The notes: generated by a model not told the origin, from the sequence alone. A stretch of DNA of 9,768 bases from Actinomycetes bacterium (GCA_023386675.1 JAEWJG010000001.1:1-9768), one strand, 5' to 3'; shown: positions 1 through 6,647, counted from the first letter of the stretch. Program-made: numbers and translations.

Positions 1-1098
1 GTCCAGCCGGGCGCGGGAGGTGCGGGTCGCGGCCTGCGCGGCGGCCCATGCCGCCTCCGCCTCGATGACCACGCCACGGAGGCGCTCCACCTCGGCGCGG
101 GCGTCCTGCACGTTCTGCGGCGTGACGCTCGGTGCGGAGTCGGAGGAGTCGGCCTGGCTGCCGAGCAGCGCCACCCGCTGGTTGGCGAGCGTGAACAACC
201 CGCGCAGCCGCTCCTGCACCGACTCCAGGGCGAACGCGGTGCTGCGGGCCCTGTCGACCGCATCCCCCACCTGCGCCTGCTCGAGCCGGGTGCGGCGCAG
301 CTGCTTCTGCTCCAGCTGCTCCTGCAAGACGATCTGCTCGCTGTGCCGCTCGGCCTCGGTGCGACCGTGGTCGTCGAGGGTGCGGCGCAGCGTGACGACC
401 TCGTCCGCGAGAAGCCGCGCCCGCGCATCCCGGACCACGGCGGCGATCGTCTGCGCCTCGCGCGCGATCTCGGCCTGGTGCCCGAGCGGCTTCAGCTGGC
501 GGCGGACCTCGCCCGCCAGGTCGCTGAGACGCGTCAGGTTGGTCTGCATGGCCTCCAGCTTGCGGAGGGTCTTCTCCTTGCGGCGGCGGTGCTTCAGGAT
601 GCCTGCGGCCTCCTCGATGAAGCCGCGGCGGTCCTCGGGGCTGGCGTGCAGCACGGCGTCGAGCTGGCCCTGCCCGACGATGACGTGCATCTCGCGGCCG
701 AGTCCGGAGTCGCTCAGCAGCTCCTGCACATCCAGGAGCCGGCAGGACTGCCCGTTGATCGCGTACTCGCTGCCGCCGTTGCGGAACAGCGTGCGCGAGA
801 TGGTGACCTCGGAGTACTCGATCGGCAGAGCGCCGTCGGAGTTGTCGATGGTGAGCTGCACCTCGGCGCGGCCGAGCGGACCGCGGGTGGCGGTGCCGGC
901 GAAGATGACGTCCTCCATCTTGCCGCCGCGGAGCGTCTTGGCGCCCTGCTCCCCCATCACCCAGGCGAGCGCGTCCACGACGTTCGACTTGCCCGACCCG
1001 TTCGGGCCGACGACGCAGGTGACGCCCGGCTCGAAGGCGAAGGTCGTCGGCTGGGCGAACGACTTGAAGCCCTTGAGCGTCAGACTCTTCAAGTACAC
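1..1098 (-). CDS. smc: Chromosome segregation ATPase SMC, N-terminal part (cut by left window edge)
   Basis: SMC forms the core of the condensin-like complex (with ScpA and ScpB) that organises and segregates the chromosome. The visible 366 codons begin with MYLKSLTLKGFKSF, the hallmark SMC N-terminus. The Walker A motif GPNGSGKS is at about residues 31-38, the LRGGKMEDVIFAG segment at 56-68 and the Q-loop VGQGQLD at 141-147. From about residue 165 the chain becomes charged and heptad-like (KHRRRKEKTLRKLEAMQ onwards), the start of the first coiled-coil arm. Hinge, second arm and the C-terminal Walker B half lie beyond the left edge. The start is a GTG at 1096-1098, chosen because it gives the conserved first residues; no good Shine-Dalgarno sequence precedes it. 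The gene follows livF in the same direction after a 130-bp gap holding a long palindrome. Identification is very secure; the exact start is slightly less so. Confidence 0.96.
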   Translation of the reverse strand, partial: MYLKSLTLKGFKSFAQPTTFAFEPGVTCVVGPNGSGKSNVVDALAWVMGEQGAKTLRGGKMEDVIFAGTATRGPLGRAEVQLTIDNSDGALPIEYSEVTISRTLFRNGGSEYAINGQSCRLLDVQELLSDSGLGREMHVIVGQGQLDAVLHASPEDRRGFIEEAAGILKHRRRKEKTLRKLEAMQTNLTRLSDLAGEVRRQLKPLGHQAEIAREAQTIAAVVRDARARLLADEVVTLRRTLDDHGRTEAERHSEQIVLQEQLEQKQLRRTRLEQAQVGDAVDRARSTAFALESVQERLRGLFTLANQRVALLGSQADSSDSAPSVTPQNVQDARAEVERLRGVVIEAEAAWAAAQAATRTSRARLD

Positions 1099-1105
1099 GC
1101 AGGCG

Positions 1106-1111
1106 AATTTA
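1106..1111 (-). promoter_or_regulatory. Candidate -10 box for a leaderless smc transcript
   Basis: On the minus strand the hexamer TAAATT fits the actinobacterial TANNNT -10 pattern. It ends seven bases before the GTG start of smc, which would place transcription initiation at or next to the start codon. This agrees with the missing Shine-Dalgarno sequence. No convincing -35 hexamer is visible at 16-18 bp spacing. It is one of the few AT-rich patches in the gap, but this is a tentative call. Confidence 0.3.
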
Positions 1112-1159
1112 CCGGACGTTCACGGCGCCGCCGCGCCGGAGCGCCGGGAGAACCGCCCG

Positions 1160-1217
1160 CGAGTACGCGAAGAGTGCACGCTCTCCAGGCGGAAAGCGTG
1201 CACTCTTCGTGTACTCG
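1160..1217. repeat. 58-bp near-perfect palindrome (long intergenic hairpin) between livF and smc
   Basis: Arms at 1160-1186 and 1191-1217 pair in 25 of 27 positions around a 4-base loop (1187-1190, AGGC). The outer 23 bp contain the core AAGAGTGCACGCT against AGCGTGCACTCTT. The two imperfect positions are 1167/1210 and 1183/1194. Each is a G-U wobble in RNA from one strand or the other, so both transcripts can fold almost fully. It starts 11 bp after the livF stop codon and ends 61 bp before the smc start. No U-run follows the stem on the minus strand, so it is not a textbook intrinsic terminator. It could act as a U-less terminator, an RNA stabiliser or RNase III target, or be one copy of a dispersed palindromic repeat. 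Confidence 0.9.
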
Positions 1218-1228
1218 ACGGGGGTGCG

Positions 1229-1942
1229 TCACGCGACGCCGAGGTACGCCTCCTTGATGGCGGGGTCGGCGAGCAGCTCGCGGCCGGTGCCGGCGCGGGT
1301 GATCACGCCGGTCTCCAGCACGAAGGCGCGATGCGCGCGGGCCAGCGCCTGGTTGGCGTTCTGCTCCACGAGCAGCACCGTCGTCCCCTGCTTGTTGATC
1401 TCCGTCACGATCGAGAAGATCTGCCGGATGAACTGCGGTGCGAGTCCCATCGAGGGCTCGTCCAGCAGCAGCAGGCGCGGGTTCGACATCAGCGCGCGGC
1501 CGATGGCGAGCATCTGCTGCTCGCCGCCGGACATCGTGCCGCCGACCTGCGTCTTGCGCTCGGCGAGCCGCGGGAACAGCGCGAACACGCGGTCGAAGTC
1601 GTCGCCCATCTTGGAGCGGTCCTTGCGGCCGAACGCACCCATGTCGAGGTTCTCCAGCACCGTCATGCCCGGGAAGATCCCCCGGCCCTCCGGCGCCTGC
1701 GAGATCCCACGGATCACGCGGATGTGCGCCTTCATCTTGGTGATGTCCTCGCCGTCGAAGAGGATGCTCCCCTTCGACGGGTTCAGGATGCCCGAGATCG
1801 TCTTCATGGTCGTCGACTTGCCGGCGCCGTTCGCCCCGATGAGGCTCACGATCTCGCCCTCCTCCACCGAGAAGGACATGTCGTGGATGGCCTCGATCCG
1901 GCCGTAGGAAACGCTGATGTTCTTCAGCTCAAGCAACGTCAT
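1229..1942 (-). CDS. livF: Branched-chain amino acid ABC transporter ATP-binding protein LivF
   Basis: This is one of the two cytoplasmic ATPases that power import of branched-chain amino acids or related ligands by the LivKHMGF (HAAT family) transporter. In 237 residues, usual for LivF, the sequence shows Walker A GANGAGKS at 36-43, the SQAPEGRGIFPGMTV block at 81-95, the ABC signature MSGGEQQ at 137-143, Walker B RLLLLDEP at 156-163, and LLVEQNA at 190-196. The last places Gln where most ABC ATPases have the switch His; this is typical of LivF rather than a defect. The ATG lies inside the end of livG, giving a 14-bp overlap, with GGGAG seven bases upstream, so translation is probably coupled. 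It is the last gene of the livHMGF unit. The substrate could also be an amide, urea or another amino acid; sequence alone does not settle this. Confidence 0.95.
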   Translation of the reverse strand: MTLLELKNISVSYGRIEAIHDMSFSVEEGEIVSLIGANGAGKSTTMKTISGILNPSKGSILFDGEDITKMKAHIRVIRGISQAPEGRGIFPGMTVLENLDMGAFGRKDRSKMGDDFDRVFALFPRLAERKTQVGGTMSGGEQQMLAIGRALMSNPRLLLLDEPSMGLAPQFIRQIFSIVTEINKQGTTVLLVEQNANQALARAHRAFVLETGVITRAGTGRELLADPAIKEAYLGVA

Positions 1943-2840
1943 CTTCGGGCTCCCCGAGGTAGGCGGCGATCACGCGCGGGTCGTTCCGGATGGCCTCCGG
2001 AGTGTCGTCGGCGATCTTGCGCCCGAACTCCAGCACCACGATCCGGTCGGTCACACCCATGACCAGCTTCATGTCGTGTTCGATCAGCAGCACGGTGTAC
2101 CCGTCGGCGCGGATGGTGCGGATGAGGTCCATCAGCTCCTCCTTCTCCGCCGGGTTGAAGCCGGCGGCCGGCTCGTCCAGGCAGAGCACCTTCGGGTCCG
2201 TCGCCAGCGCACGCGCGATCTCCAGGCGCCGCTGGTAGCCGTACGGCAGCGACCGCGACAGCGAACCGGCGTGGTCGGCGATGCCGACGAACTCCAGCAG
2301 CGCCATCCCGCGCTCGATCGACGACTTCTCCTCGCGCTGGTGCCGCGGGAGGCGGAGCAGCGCGCCGGGCACCGACGTGCGGTGCCGCGCGTCCAGTCCG
2401 ACGACCACATTCTCCAGAGCGGTCATCTCGCCGAACAGGCGGATGTTCTGGAACGTGCGCGACAGGCCCATCCGGGTGATCTGGTGCTGCTTGCGGCCCT
2501 TGATCGTCTGGCCCTCCAGCAGCACGTCGCCGCTGGTCGGCTTGTAGACGCCCGTCATCGCGTTGAAGCAGGTCGTCTTGCCTGCGCCGTTCGGGCCGAT
2601 CAGGCCGAGGATCTCGCCGCGGCGGATGTCGAACGTCACGTCGTCGAGCGCCGTCAGACCGCCGAACTTCACGGTCAGGTTGCGCACTTCCACGATGTTC
2701 TCTCCGACCTCGACCGCGATCTCGCGATCCGGGGCCGCGGCCTCTGCGACGTCCAGGTCGATGCCCGCCGCCTCCAGCTCGTCCTCATTGGCGCCGAGCG
2801 CCGGCTCCTCCTCGGGAGCGGTGTTCCGTGCGTCCGTCAT
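1929..2840 (-). CDS. livG: Branched-chain amino acid ABC transporter ATP-binding protein LivG, with acidic N-terminal extension
   Basis: This is the second cytoplasmic ATPase of the importer, expected to pair with LivF beneath the LivH/LivM channel. It has Walker A GPNGAGKT at 82-89, the LSRTFQNIRLF segment characteristic of LivG at 126-136, the degenerate family signature LPYGYQRRLEIA at 198-209, Walker B VLCLDEP at 218-224, and switch His255 in LLIEHDM. At 303 residues it is longer than usual (about 250-260). The excess is an N-terminal stretch of about 47 residues rich in Glu, Asp and Ala, before the domain proper begins at IVEVRNLTVKFGG. The start is supported by GGGAGG six bases upstream and by the ATGA overlap with the livM stop codon. 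The extension looks disordered and its role is unknown. The function call is secure; the transported substrate is inferred from family membership. Confidence 0.95.
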   Translation of the reverse strand: MTDARNTAPEEEPALGANEDELEAAGIDLDVAEAAAPDREIAVEVGENIVEVRNLTVKFGGLTALDDVTFDIRRGEILGLIGPNGAGKTTCFNAMTGVYKPTSGDVLLEGQTIKGRKQHQITRMGLSRTFQNIRLFGEMTALENVVVGLDARHRTSVPGALLRLPRHQREEKSSIERGMALLEFVGIADHAGSLSRSLPYGYQRRLEIARALATDPKVLCLDEPAAGFNPAEKEELMDLIRTIRADGYTVLLIEHDMKLVMGVTDRIVVLEFGRKIADDTPEAIRNDPRVIAAYLGEPEDDVA

Positions 2841-4084
2841 CGTGCGCCTCCCTTCGCGCCGTCACCATCGAGCGATCCCGGGTCCAGCGTCCCCGCGCCG
2901 ACGGCCGGGGTCGCCCCGGTCACCGGCGCCGGGTTGCGCTTCGCCGCGTCCACCATCAACCGGTATGCATGCCTGCCGTAGGCGAGCAGCTTCTGCCGCG
3001 CCGGGAACAGGCCCTGCGACCGGAAGATCATGATCAGCACGAGGGCGATGCCGAAGATGAGGTACTTGTAGTCCGCGATGACGGTGAACCGCAGCGGGAT
3101 GTACGCCACGATCGCGCCGCCGAGCATCGCGCCGACCTTGTTGCCCGCACCGCCGAGGACGACGGCCGCGAGGAACAGGATCGACGTCTGCACGTCGAAC
3201 TTCTGGTTGTTGACGAAGCCGACCTGGCCGGCGAACAGGGCGCCGGAGAGGCCGCCGACGCCTGCGCCGATCGCGAACGCCCACACCTTGTACTTGAAGG
3301 TGGGGACGCCCATGATCTCGGCGGCGTCCTCGTCCTCCCCGATGGCGACCCAGGCGCGGCCGACGCGGCTGCGCTCGAGGTTGCCGACCAGCAGCAGGAT
3401 CACGATGATGACCGTGATCGTCAGCCAGTACCAGGGCACGCCGTTCGAGTTGGAGAAGATCGGCACGCCGTCCGCGTTCGTCCCCGGCGGGTGCCCGACG
3501 TTCTGGAACCCGACCTGGCCCTTCATCGCCGGGATGATCGTCGCCAGGATGCGGACGATCTCACCGAAGCCGAGGGTCACGATCGCCAGGTAGTCGCCAC
3601 GGAGGCGGAGCGTCGGGACGCCCAGGATGATGCCGAACGTCATCGTCACCGCGATGGCGACCGGGATCGTCCACAGGTACGGGATCTTCACGAACGGCGA
3701 GTCGGGGCTGGTCAGCATCGCCGCGGTGTACGACCCCACGGCGAAGAACGCCACGTAGCCGAGGTCGAGCAGACCGGCGTAGCCGACCACGACGTTCAGG
3801 CCGATCGCGATGAGCGCGTACACGGCCATCGAGAAGCAGGCGAGCGGCCAGTCGTTGCCCGGCGCGGTGCTCAGCGGGAAGAAGTTGAGGTACGGCAGCG
3901 CGTACGCCAACGCGACGACGATCAGCAGCCACGCCCACTGCACGGGGCGGGACAGGTTGTTCCAGCGGTCGCGGAACTGCTGGAACGGGCCGTTTGCGCG
4001 CTTGCCGCGGCCGGCCTCGAACGAGTCGACCGCCTGCTCCTCGCGGCCGTCGGGGAGGACCCGGGGACCTTCCGTCATGCTCAT
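2837..4084 (-). CDS. livM: Branched-chain amino acid ABC transporter permease LivM
   Basis: This is one of two inner-membrane permeases of the importer. The 415-residue chain has a hydrophilic cytoplasmic N-terminal region (about 1-48), then a run of hydrophobic helices from AWLLIVVALAYALPYL to IFGIALVLIMIF (about 51-354). The LivM landmarks ALIAIGLNVVVGYAGLLDLGYVAFFAVG (read as two adjoining blocks, 90-107 and 108-117) and LRGDYLAIVTLGFGEIVRI (161-179) are present. The cytoplasmic coupling loop GRAWVAIGEDEDAAEIMGV (242-260) should contact the ATPases. A hydrophilic C-terminal tail of about 55 residues, rich in Gly, Ala and Pro, follows. The first ATG of ATGAGCATG was chosen: it overlaps the livH stop as ATGA and has AGGAG seven bases upstream. 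The reading frame stays open further upstream, but that part only shadows livH in another frame. Both terminal extensions are somewhat longer than in enteric LivM. Confidence 0.95.
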   Translation of the reverse strand: MSMTEGPRVLPDGREEQAVDSFEAGRGKRANGPFQQFRDRWNNLSRPVQWAWLLIVVALAYALPYLNFFPLSTAPGNDWPLACFSMAVYALIAIGLNVVVGYAGLLDLGYVAFFAVGSYTAAMLTSPDSPFVKIPYLWTIPVAIAVTMTFGIILGVPTLRLRGDYLAIVTLGFGEIVRILATIIPAMKGQVGFQNVGHPPGTNADGVPIFSNSNGVPWYWLTITVIIVILLLVGNLERSRVGRAWVAIGEDEDAAEIMGVPTFKYKVWAFAIGAGVGGLSGALFAGQVGFVNNQKFDVQTSILFLAAVVLGGAGNKVGAMLGGAIVAYIPLRFTVIADYKYLIFGIALVLIMIFRSQGLFPARQKLLAYGRHAYRLMVDAAKRNPAPVTGATPAVGAGTLDPGSLDGDGAKGGAR

Positions 4085-5088
4085 GCGCGGCTCCTTCCGA
4101 GCGAGGTGCCCAGGATGCCGCTGGGCTTGACCAGCAGCACCAGCACCAGGACGACGAACGCGACCACGTCGGTCCACTGCGAGTCGCCCAGCAGGATCTG
4201 TCCGTAGTTTCCGATGACGCCCAGCAGCAGGCCGCCGAGCAGTGCGCCGCGGACGTTGCCGATGCCGCCGAGGACGGCCGCGGCGAACGCCTTGACGCCG
4301 AGGATGAAGCCGCCGTTGTAGATGACGCCCGACGGGACGAGCATCACGTAGAACAGGGCCGCGGCGCCGGCGAGGATACCGCCGGTGATGAACGTGATCT
4401 GGATGATCCGCTCCTTGTTCACGCCCATGAGCGTCGCCGTGTCCGGGTCCTGCGCGACCGCGCGGATGCCACGGCCGGTGCGGGTGCGGCGGATGAACCA
4501 GTCGGTGCCGATCATCAGCAGCACCGAGGCGATGACGATGATGAGCTGCTGGCTGTTCACGATGGTGCCGAAGACGTCGAAGATCGGCTGCGGGATGAAC
4601 ATGGTCACCGCCGGCTCGGCGTTCGCGCCCCGGATCAGGAAGATCAGGTACTGGATCGTGAAGGACGCGCCGATCGCGGTGATCAGGAACACCAGTCGGG
4701 GCGCGTTGCGCTTCCGCAGCGGCCGGTAGGCGACGCGCTCCAGGATCCACGCGGTGGCGCCTGCGGCGACCATACCGACGAGCAACGCCAATATGAGGTC
4801 CCCGACGATCGCCGCCGGACTGAGATTGGGAGCGCTGGGTCCGAAGCCCAGGGTGGTGAGGGTGACGACGACGCCGTACGCGCCGACGATGAACACCTCG
4901 GAGTGGGCGAAGTTGATCAGGTTGAGCACGCCGTAGACCAGCGTGTAGCCGACGGCGATGAGGCCGTAGACCGCGCCGAAGGTGAGGCCGTCGAACGTTG
5001 CACTCCAGAAGTTCTGGACGAGCGCGTTGACGTCGAAGTTGATCCAGGAACTATCGAGGGCGGGATGGAGGAGGAGGGTTTCGAGCAT
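4081..5088 (-). CDS. livH: Branched-chain amino acid ABC transporter permease LivH
   Basis: This is the partner inner-membrane permease to LivM. In 335 residues it shows the typical LivH pattern. The N-terminal helix segment FDGLTFGAVYGLIAVGYTL (32-50) leads into VYGVLNLINFAHSEVFIVGAY (51-71, split across a helix and loop). The ERVAYRPLRKRNAP segment is at 117-130. The ATPase coupling loop GRGIRAVAQDPDTATLMGV is at 205-223. Glycine-rich AVLGGIGNVRGALLGG and late hydrophobic segments run to about 320. The ATG at 5086-5088 is preceded by only a weak purine-rich stretch, so the start is less certain than those of the downstream genes; no better in-frame alternative is evident. It is the first gene of livHMGF, 61 bp after the intrinsic terminator that follows livK. 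I see no clear promoter in that leader, so expression may rely on readthrough from livK or on an unrecognised promoter. Confidence 0.94.
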   Translation of the reverse strand: MLETLLLHPALDSSWINFDVNALVQNFWSATFDGLTFGAVYGLIAVGYTLVYGVLNLINFAHSEVFIVGAYGVVVTLTTLGFGPSAPNLSPAAIVGDLILALLVGMVAAGATAWILERVAYRPLRKRNAPRLVFLITAIGASFTIQYLIFLIRGANAEPAVTMFIPQPIFDVFGTIVNSQQLIIVIASVLLMIGTDWFIRRTRTGRGIRAVAQDPDTATLMGVNKERIIQITFITGGILAGAAALFYVMLVPSGVIYNGGFILGVKAFAAAVLGGIGNVRGALLGGLLLGVIGNYGQILLGDSQWTDVVAFVVLVLVLLVKPSGILGTSLGRSRA

Positions 5089-5110
5089 TCGAACATCCAG
5101 GGTTCAGTGC

Positions 5111-5139
5111 CGGATCATCGTCGATCCGATCGGTTCCGA
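5111..5139. repeat. Inverted repeat and GATCGGTTCCGA element in the livH leader
   Basis: In the short leader between the livK terminator and livH, CGGATC at 5111-5116 and GATCCG at 5123-5128 form a perfect 6-bp inverted repeat with a 6-base spacer. The adjoining 5128-5139, GATCGGTTCCGA, matches one arm of the perfect palindrome at the 3' end of livK except for a single extra G. It could be an operator for livHMGF or a small mRNA hairpin. The arms are short, so chance remains possible. Confidence 0.35.
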
Positions 5140-5148
5140 GCGTAGTGG

Positions 5149-5191
5149 AGAAAAGAAGGGTGCCGCGGGCCACCGGGGTCCGCGGCACCCT
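5149..5191 (-). terminator. Intrinsic (Rho-independent) terminator of livK
   Basis: On the minus strand, 15 bp after the livK stop codon, GGGTGCCGCGG (5190-5180) pairs perfectly with CCGCGGCACCC (5168-5158). A further A-U pair at 5191/5157 makes a 12-bp GC-rich stem with an 11-base loop. The RNA then runs directly into UUCUUUUCU (5157-5149), a classical U-rich tract. It lies between livK and livH, so it should end most livK transcripts and leave only partial readthrough into livHMGF. Confidence 0.88.
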
Positions 5192-5205
5192 CCCGTGTCG
5201 CCTGA

Positions 5206-6429
5206 TCAGCCGATCGTTCCGATCGGAACGATCTTGCCGTTGTCGACCTTGTAGCCGTAGACGGCCGGGGCCTGCAGCTCACCCGTGGAGTCCCACTTGT
5301 AGTGCTTGCTGAGACCGTCGGCGTCGTAGTCCTTCACCCACGAGAGCAGGTCGGCGCGGGTCGTCTTGCCCTTGTCGATGCCCGAGAGCAGCACGGTGGC
5401 CGCGTCGTAGCCCTCGATGGAGTAGGTGCCGGGCTCGGCGTTCGCGAGCTTCTTGTACGCGCCCTCGAAGTCGGTGATCAGCTCACCGGGGATGCAGGGG
5501 CAGGTGAAGTACGCGTTGCTGGACGCGTCGCCGGCCAGCTTGATGAACTGGTCGTCCTTCACGCCGTCGGGGCCGACGAACGTGCCCTTGTAGCCCTTGT
5601 TGACCAGCTGCTGGTCGAACGGGGCGCCCTCGGCGTAGTAGCCGGCGTAGTAGACGGCGTCCGGCTTCGCGTTGATGATCTTCGAGATCACCGCGGAGAA
5701 GTCCTTCTGGCCGGTGGTCACCTTGTCGGTGCCCGCGAGCGCGCTCCCGAGCGCCTTGGAGGTCTGGGTGCCGAGGCCGATGCCGTAGTCGGAGTCGTCC
5801 TGGACCAGGTAGACCTTCTTGGCCTTGAGCTTGTCCGTGAGGAACTTCGCGGCGGCCGGGCCCTGCACGGCGTCGTTGCCGAGGCCGCGGAAGAAGGTCT
5901 TCCAGCCGTTCTGCGTCAGGCCCGGGTTGGTGGCCGACGGGGTGATGTGGACGAGGCCCTGCTGCTCGAAGATGTTGCCGGTGGCCTTCGACTCACCCGA
6001 GAACGGGAGGCCGACGACGCCGACGATGTCGGTCTCGTTGACGGCCTGGGTGACCGGACCGGTCGCCTTGTTCGGGTCGCCCTCGGTGTCGAACTTCTTG
6101 AAGGCGACCTGGCAGCCCTTGTTGGACTCGTTGTGCTGGTTGATCGCCAGCTGGATGCCGTTGTAGATGTTGATACCGAGCTGAGCGTTCGGGCCGGTCT
6201 CGGCGCCGACGTAGCCGATGGTCAGGCCAGCAGGACACGTGGCCTTTCCGTCGCCGGCGGGGAGCACAGCGCCCTTGGGGACATCGACCGACGTGATCGC
6301 CGGGATGTCGACCTTGGACGAGTTCCCGTTGGTGGATCCTCCCGTGGACGGCTGGTTCGCACATCCAGCCAGGAGCAGTGCGACTGACGCTGCAACAGCC
6401 GCACCGATGGTGACTTTCTTCCGTAGCAT
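5206..6429 (-). CDS. livK: Branched-chain amino acid ABC transporter substrate-binding lipoprotein (LivK-like)
   Basis: This is the extracytoplasmic ligand-capture subunit of the importer, expected to be lipid-anchored on the outer face of the membrane. The 407-residue protein starts with MLRKK, a hydrophobic signal sequence, and a lipobox LAGC with Cys23 as the lipidation site. A Ser/Gly/Asn-rich linker follows. The mature part is a type I periplasmic-binding fold (Peripla_BP_6 type): IGYVGAETGPNAQLG at 71-85, SATNPGLT at 165-172 in the ligand cleft, DDSDYGIGLG at 211-220, and YDAATVL at 341-347. The ATG at 6427-6429 is preceded by AGAGG and gives a proper signal peptide; the frame is open further upstream, but that part looks non-coding. 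It is transcribed first in the cassette and has its own terminator, which suits the usual excess of binding protein. Ligand identity (Leu/Ile/Val or another small amino acid or amide) cannot be fixed from sequence alone. Confidence 0.94.
   Translation of the reverse strand: MLRKKVTIGAAVAASVALLLAGCANQPSTGGSTNGNSSKVDIPAITSVDVPKGAVLPAGDGKATCPAGLTIGYVGAETGPNAQLGINIYNGIQLAINQHNESNKGCQVAFKKFDTEGDPNKATGPVTQAVNETDIVGVVGLPFSGESKATGNIFEQQGLVHITPSATNPGLTQNGWKTFFRGLGNDAVQGPAAAKFLTDKLKAKKVYLVQDDSDYGIGLGTQTSKALGSALAGTDKVTTGQKDFSAVISKIINAKPDAVYYAGYYAEGAPFDQQLVNKGYKGTFVGPDGVKDDQFIKLAGDASSNAYFTCPCIPGELITDFEGAYKKLANAEPGTYSIEGYDAATVLLSGIDKGKTTRADLLSWVKDYDADGLSKHYKWDSTGELQAPAVYGYKVDNGKIVPIGTIG
5212..5233. repeat. 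Perfect 22-bp palindrome within the last codons of livK
   Basis: The half-site GATCGTTCCGA at 5212-5222 is followed directly by its exact reverse complement at 5223-5233, with no spacer and no mismatch. It lies in the codons for Ile-Val-Pro-Ile-Gly-Thr-Ile, just before the stop codon and 21 bp from the terminator stem. In RNA it would form a second hairpin upstream of the terminator. Confidence 0.9.
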
Positions 6430-6502
6430 CTCTTGCCTCTCGACGTTCAATTCGTCGCGAACGCGGCGTTGTTGCCTCGTCGCACCACGAATAGGTGTGC
6501 TG

Positions 6503-6531
6503 AGACTACCGTGCGCGCAAGTAAATGCCAC
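6503..6531 (-). promoter_or_regulatory. Candidate livK promoter
   Basis: On the minus strand, GTGGCA (6531-6526; four of six matches to TTGACA) is separated by 17 bases from TAGTCT (6508-6503; fits TANNNT). Transcription would start near 6497, giving a leader of about 68 bases before the livK ATG. The leader holds AGAGG as ribosome binding site. This is the best pair I could find in the divergent region, but the match is moderate. Confidence 0.4.
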
Positions 6532-6581
6532 ACCATTCGGCAGCGGGATTTACACGATCGAAACCAAACCATTCGCGATGC

Positions 6582-6610
6582 TTCACAGCGCGACGTGCCG
6601 TGGATAGGCT
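6582..6610 (+). promoter_or_regulatory. Promoter of the tandem-GNAT gene
   Basis: TTCACA (6582-6587; five of six to TTGACA), a 17-base spacer and TAGGCT (6605-6610; fits actinobacterial TANNNT) make a good housekeeping sigma promoter. The start site would be near 6617, so the mRNA would begin after the ATG at 6525. That supports the TTG at 6648 as the true start of the gene. Confidence 0.6.
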
Positions 6611-6632
6611 GAAGCCTCTCGCGGACCGGCTC

Positions 6633-6639
6633 GAGGAGG
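6633..6639 (+). promoter_or_regulatory. Ribosome binding site deciding the GNAT start
   Basis: GAGGAGG is a near-perfect Shine-Dalgarno sequence. It is eight bases from the TTG at 6648 and 14 from the in-frame GTG at 6654, so it favours the TTG start over the GTG and over the ATG at 6525. Confidence 0.75.
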
Positions 6640-6647
6640 TGCCTTCG

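Noticed and set aside
1120..1150. GGCGC-rich short inverted repeats just upstream of smc
   Set aside because: This is low-complexity GC sequence where short complementary words are expected; no U-tract or conserved spacing.
20..2062. Very long open frame on the plus strand opposite smc, livF and livG
   Set aside because: It runs antisense to three strongly conserved genes, its translation is low-complexity Arg/Ser/Ala-rich sequence, and long spurious frames are expected in GC-rich DNA.
4085..4750. Upstream continuation of the livM frame to an ATG near 4750
   Set aside because: It overlaps livH in another frame on the same strand and reads as Arg/His/Pro-rich nonsense; the ATGA junction with its Shine-Dalgarno sequence at 4084 is the real start.
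2828..5145. Overlapping plus-strand open frames opposite livM and livH
   Set aside because: Their translations are Asp/Arg/His-rich antisense shadows of membrane-protein codons, with no recognisable domain.
6430..6531. N-terminal extension of livK beginning near 6531
   Set aside because: It would put about 34 residues before the signal peptide and would bury the lipobox; the start at 6429 has a suitable ribosome site.
6521..6553. GTAAAT/ATTTAC inverted repeat in the livK-GNAT divergent region
   Set aside because: The arms are only 6 bp with a 21-base spacer and no extension; this is close to chance.
6525..6647. ATG start of the acetyltransferase at 6525
   Set aside because: The promoter at 6582-6610 lies downstream of it, it lacks a ribosome site, and the added residues do not look like a GNAT N-terminus.
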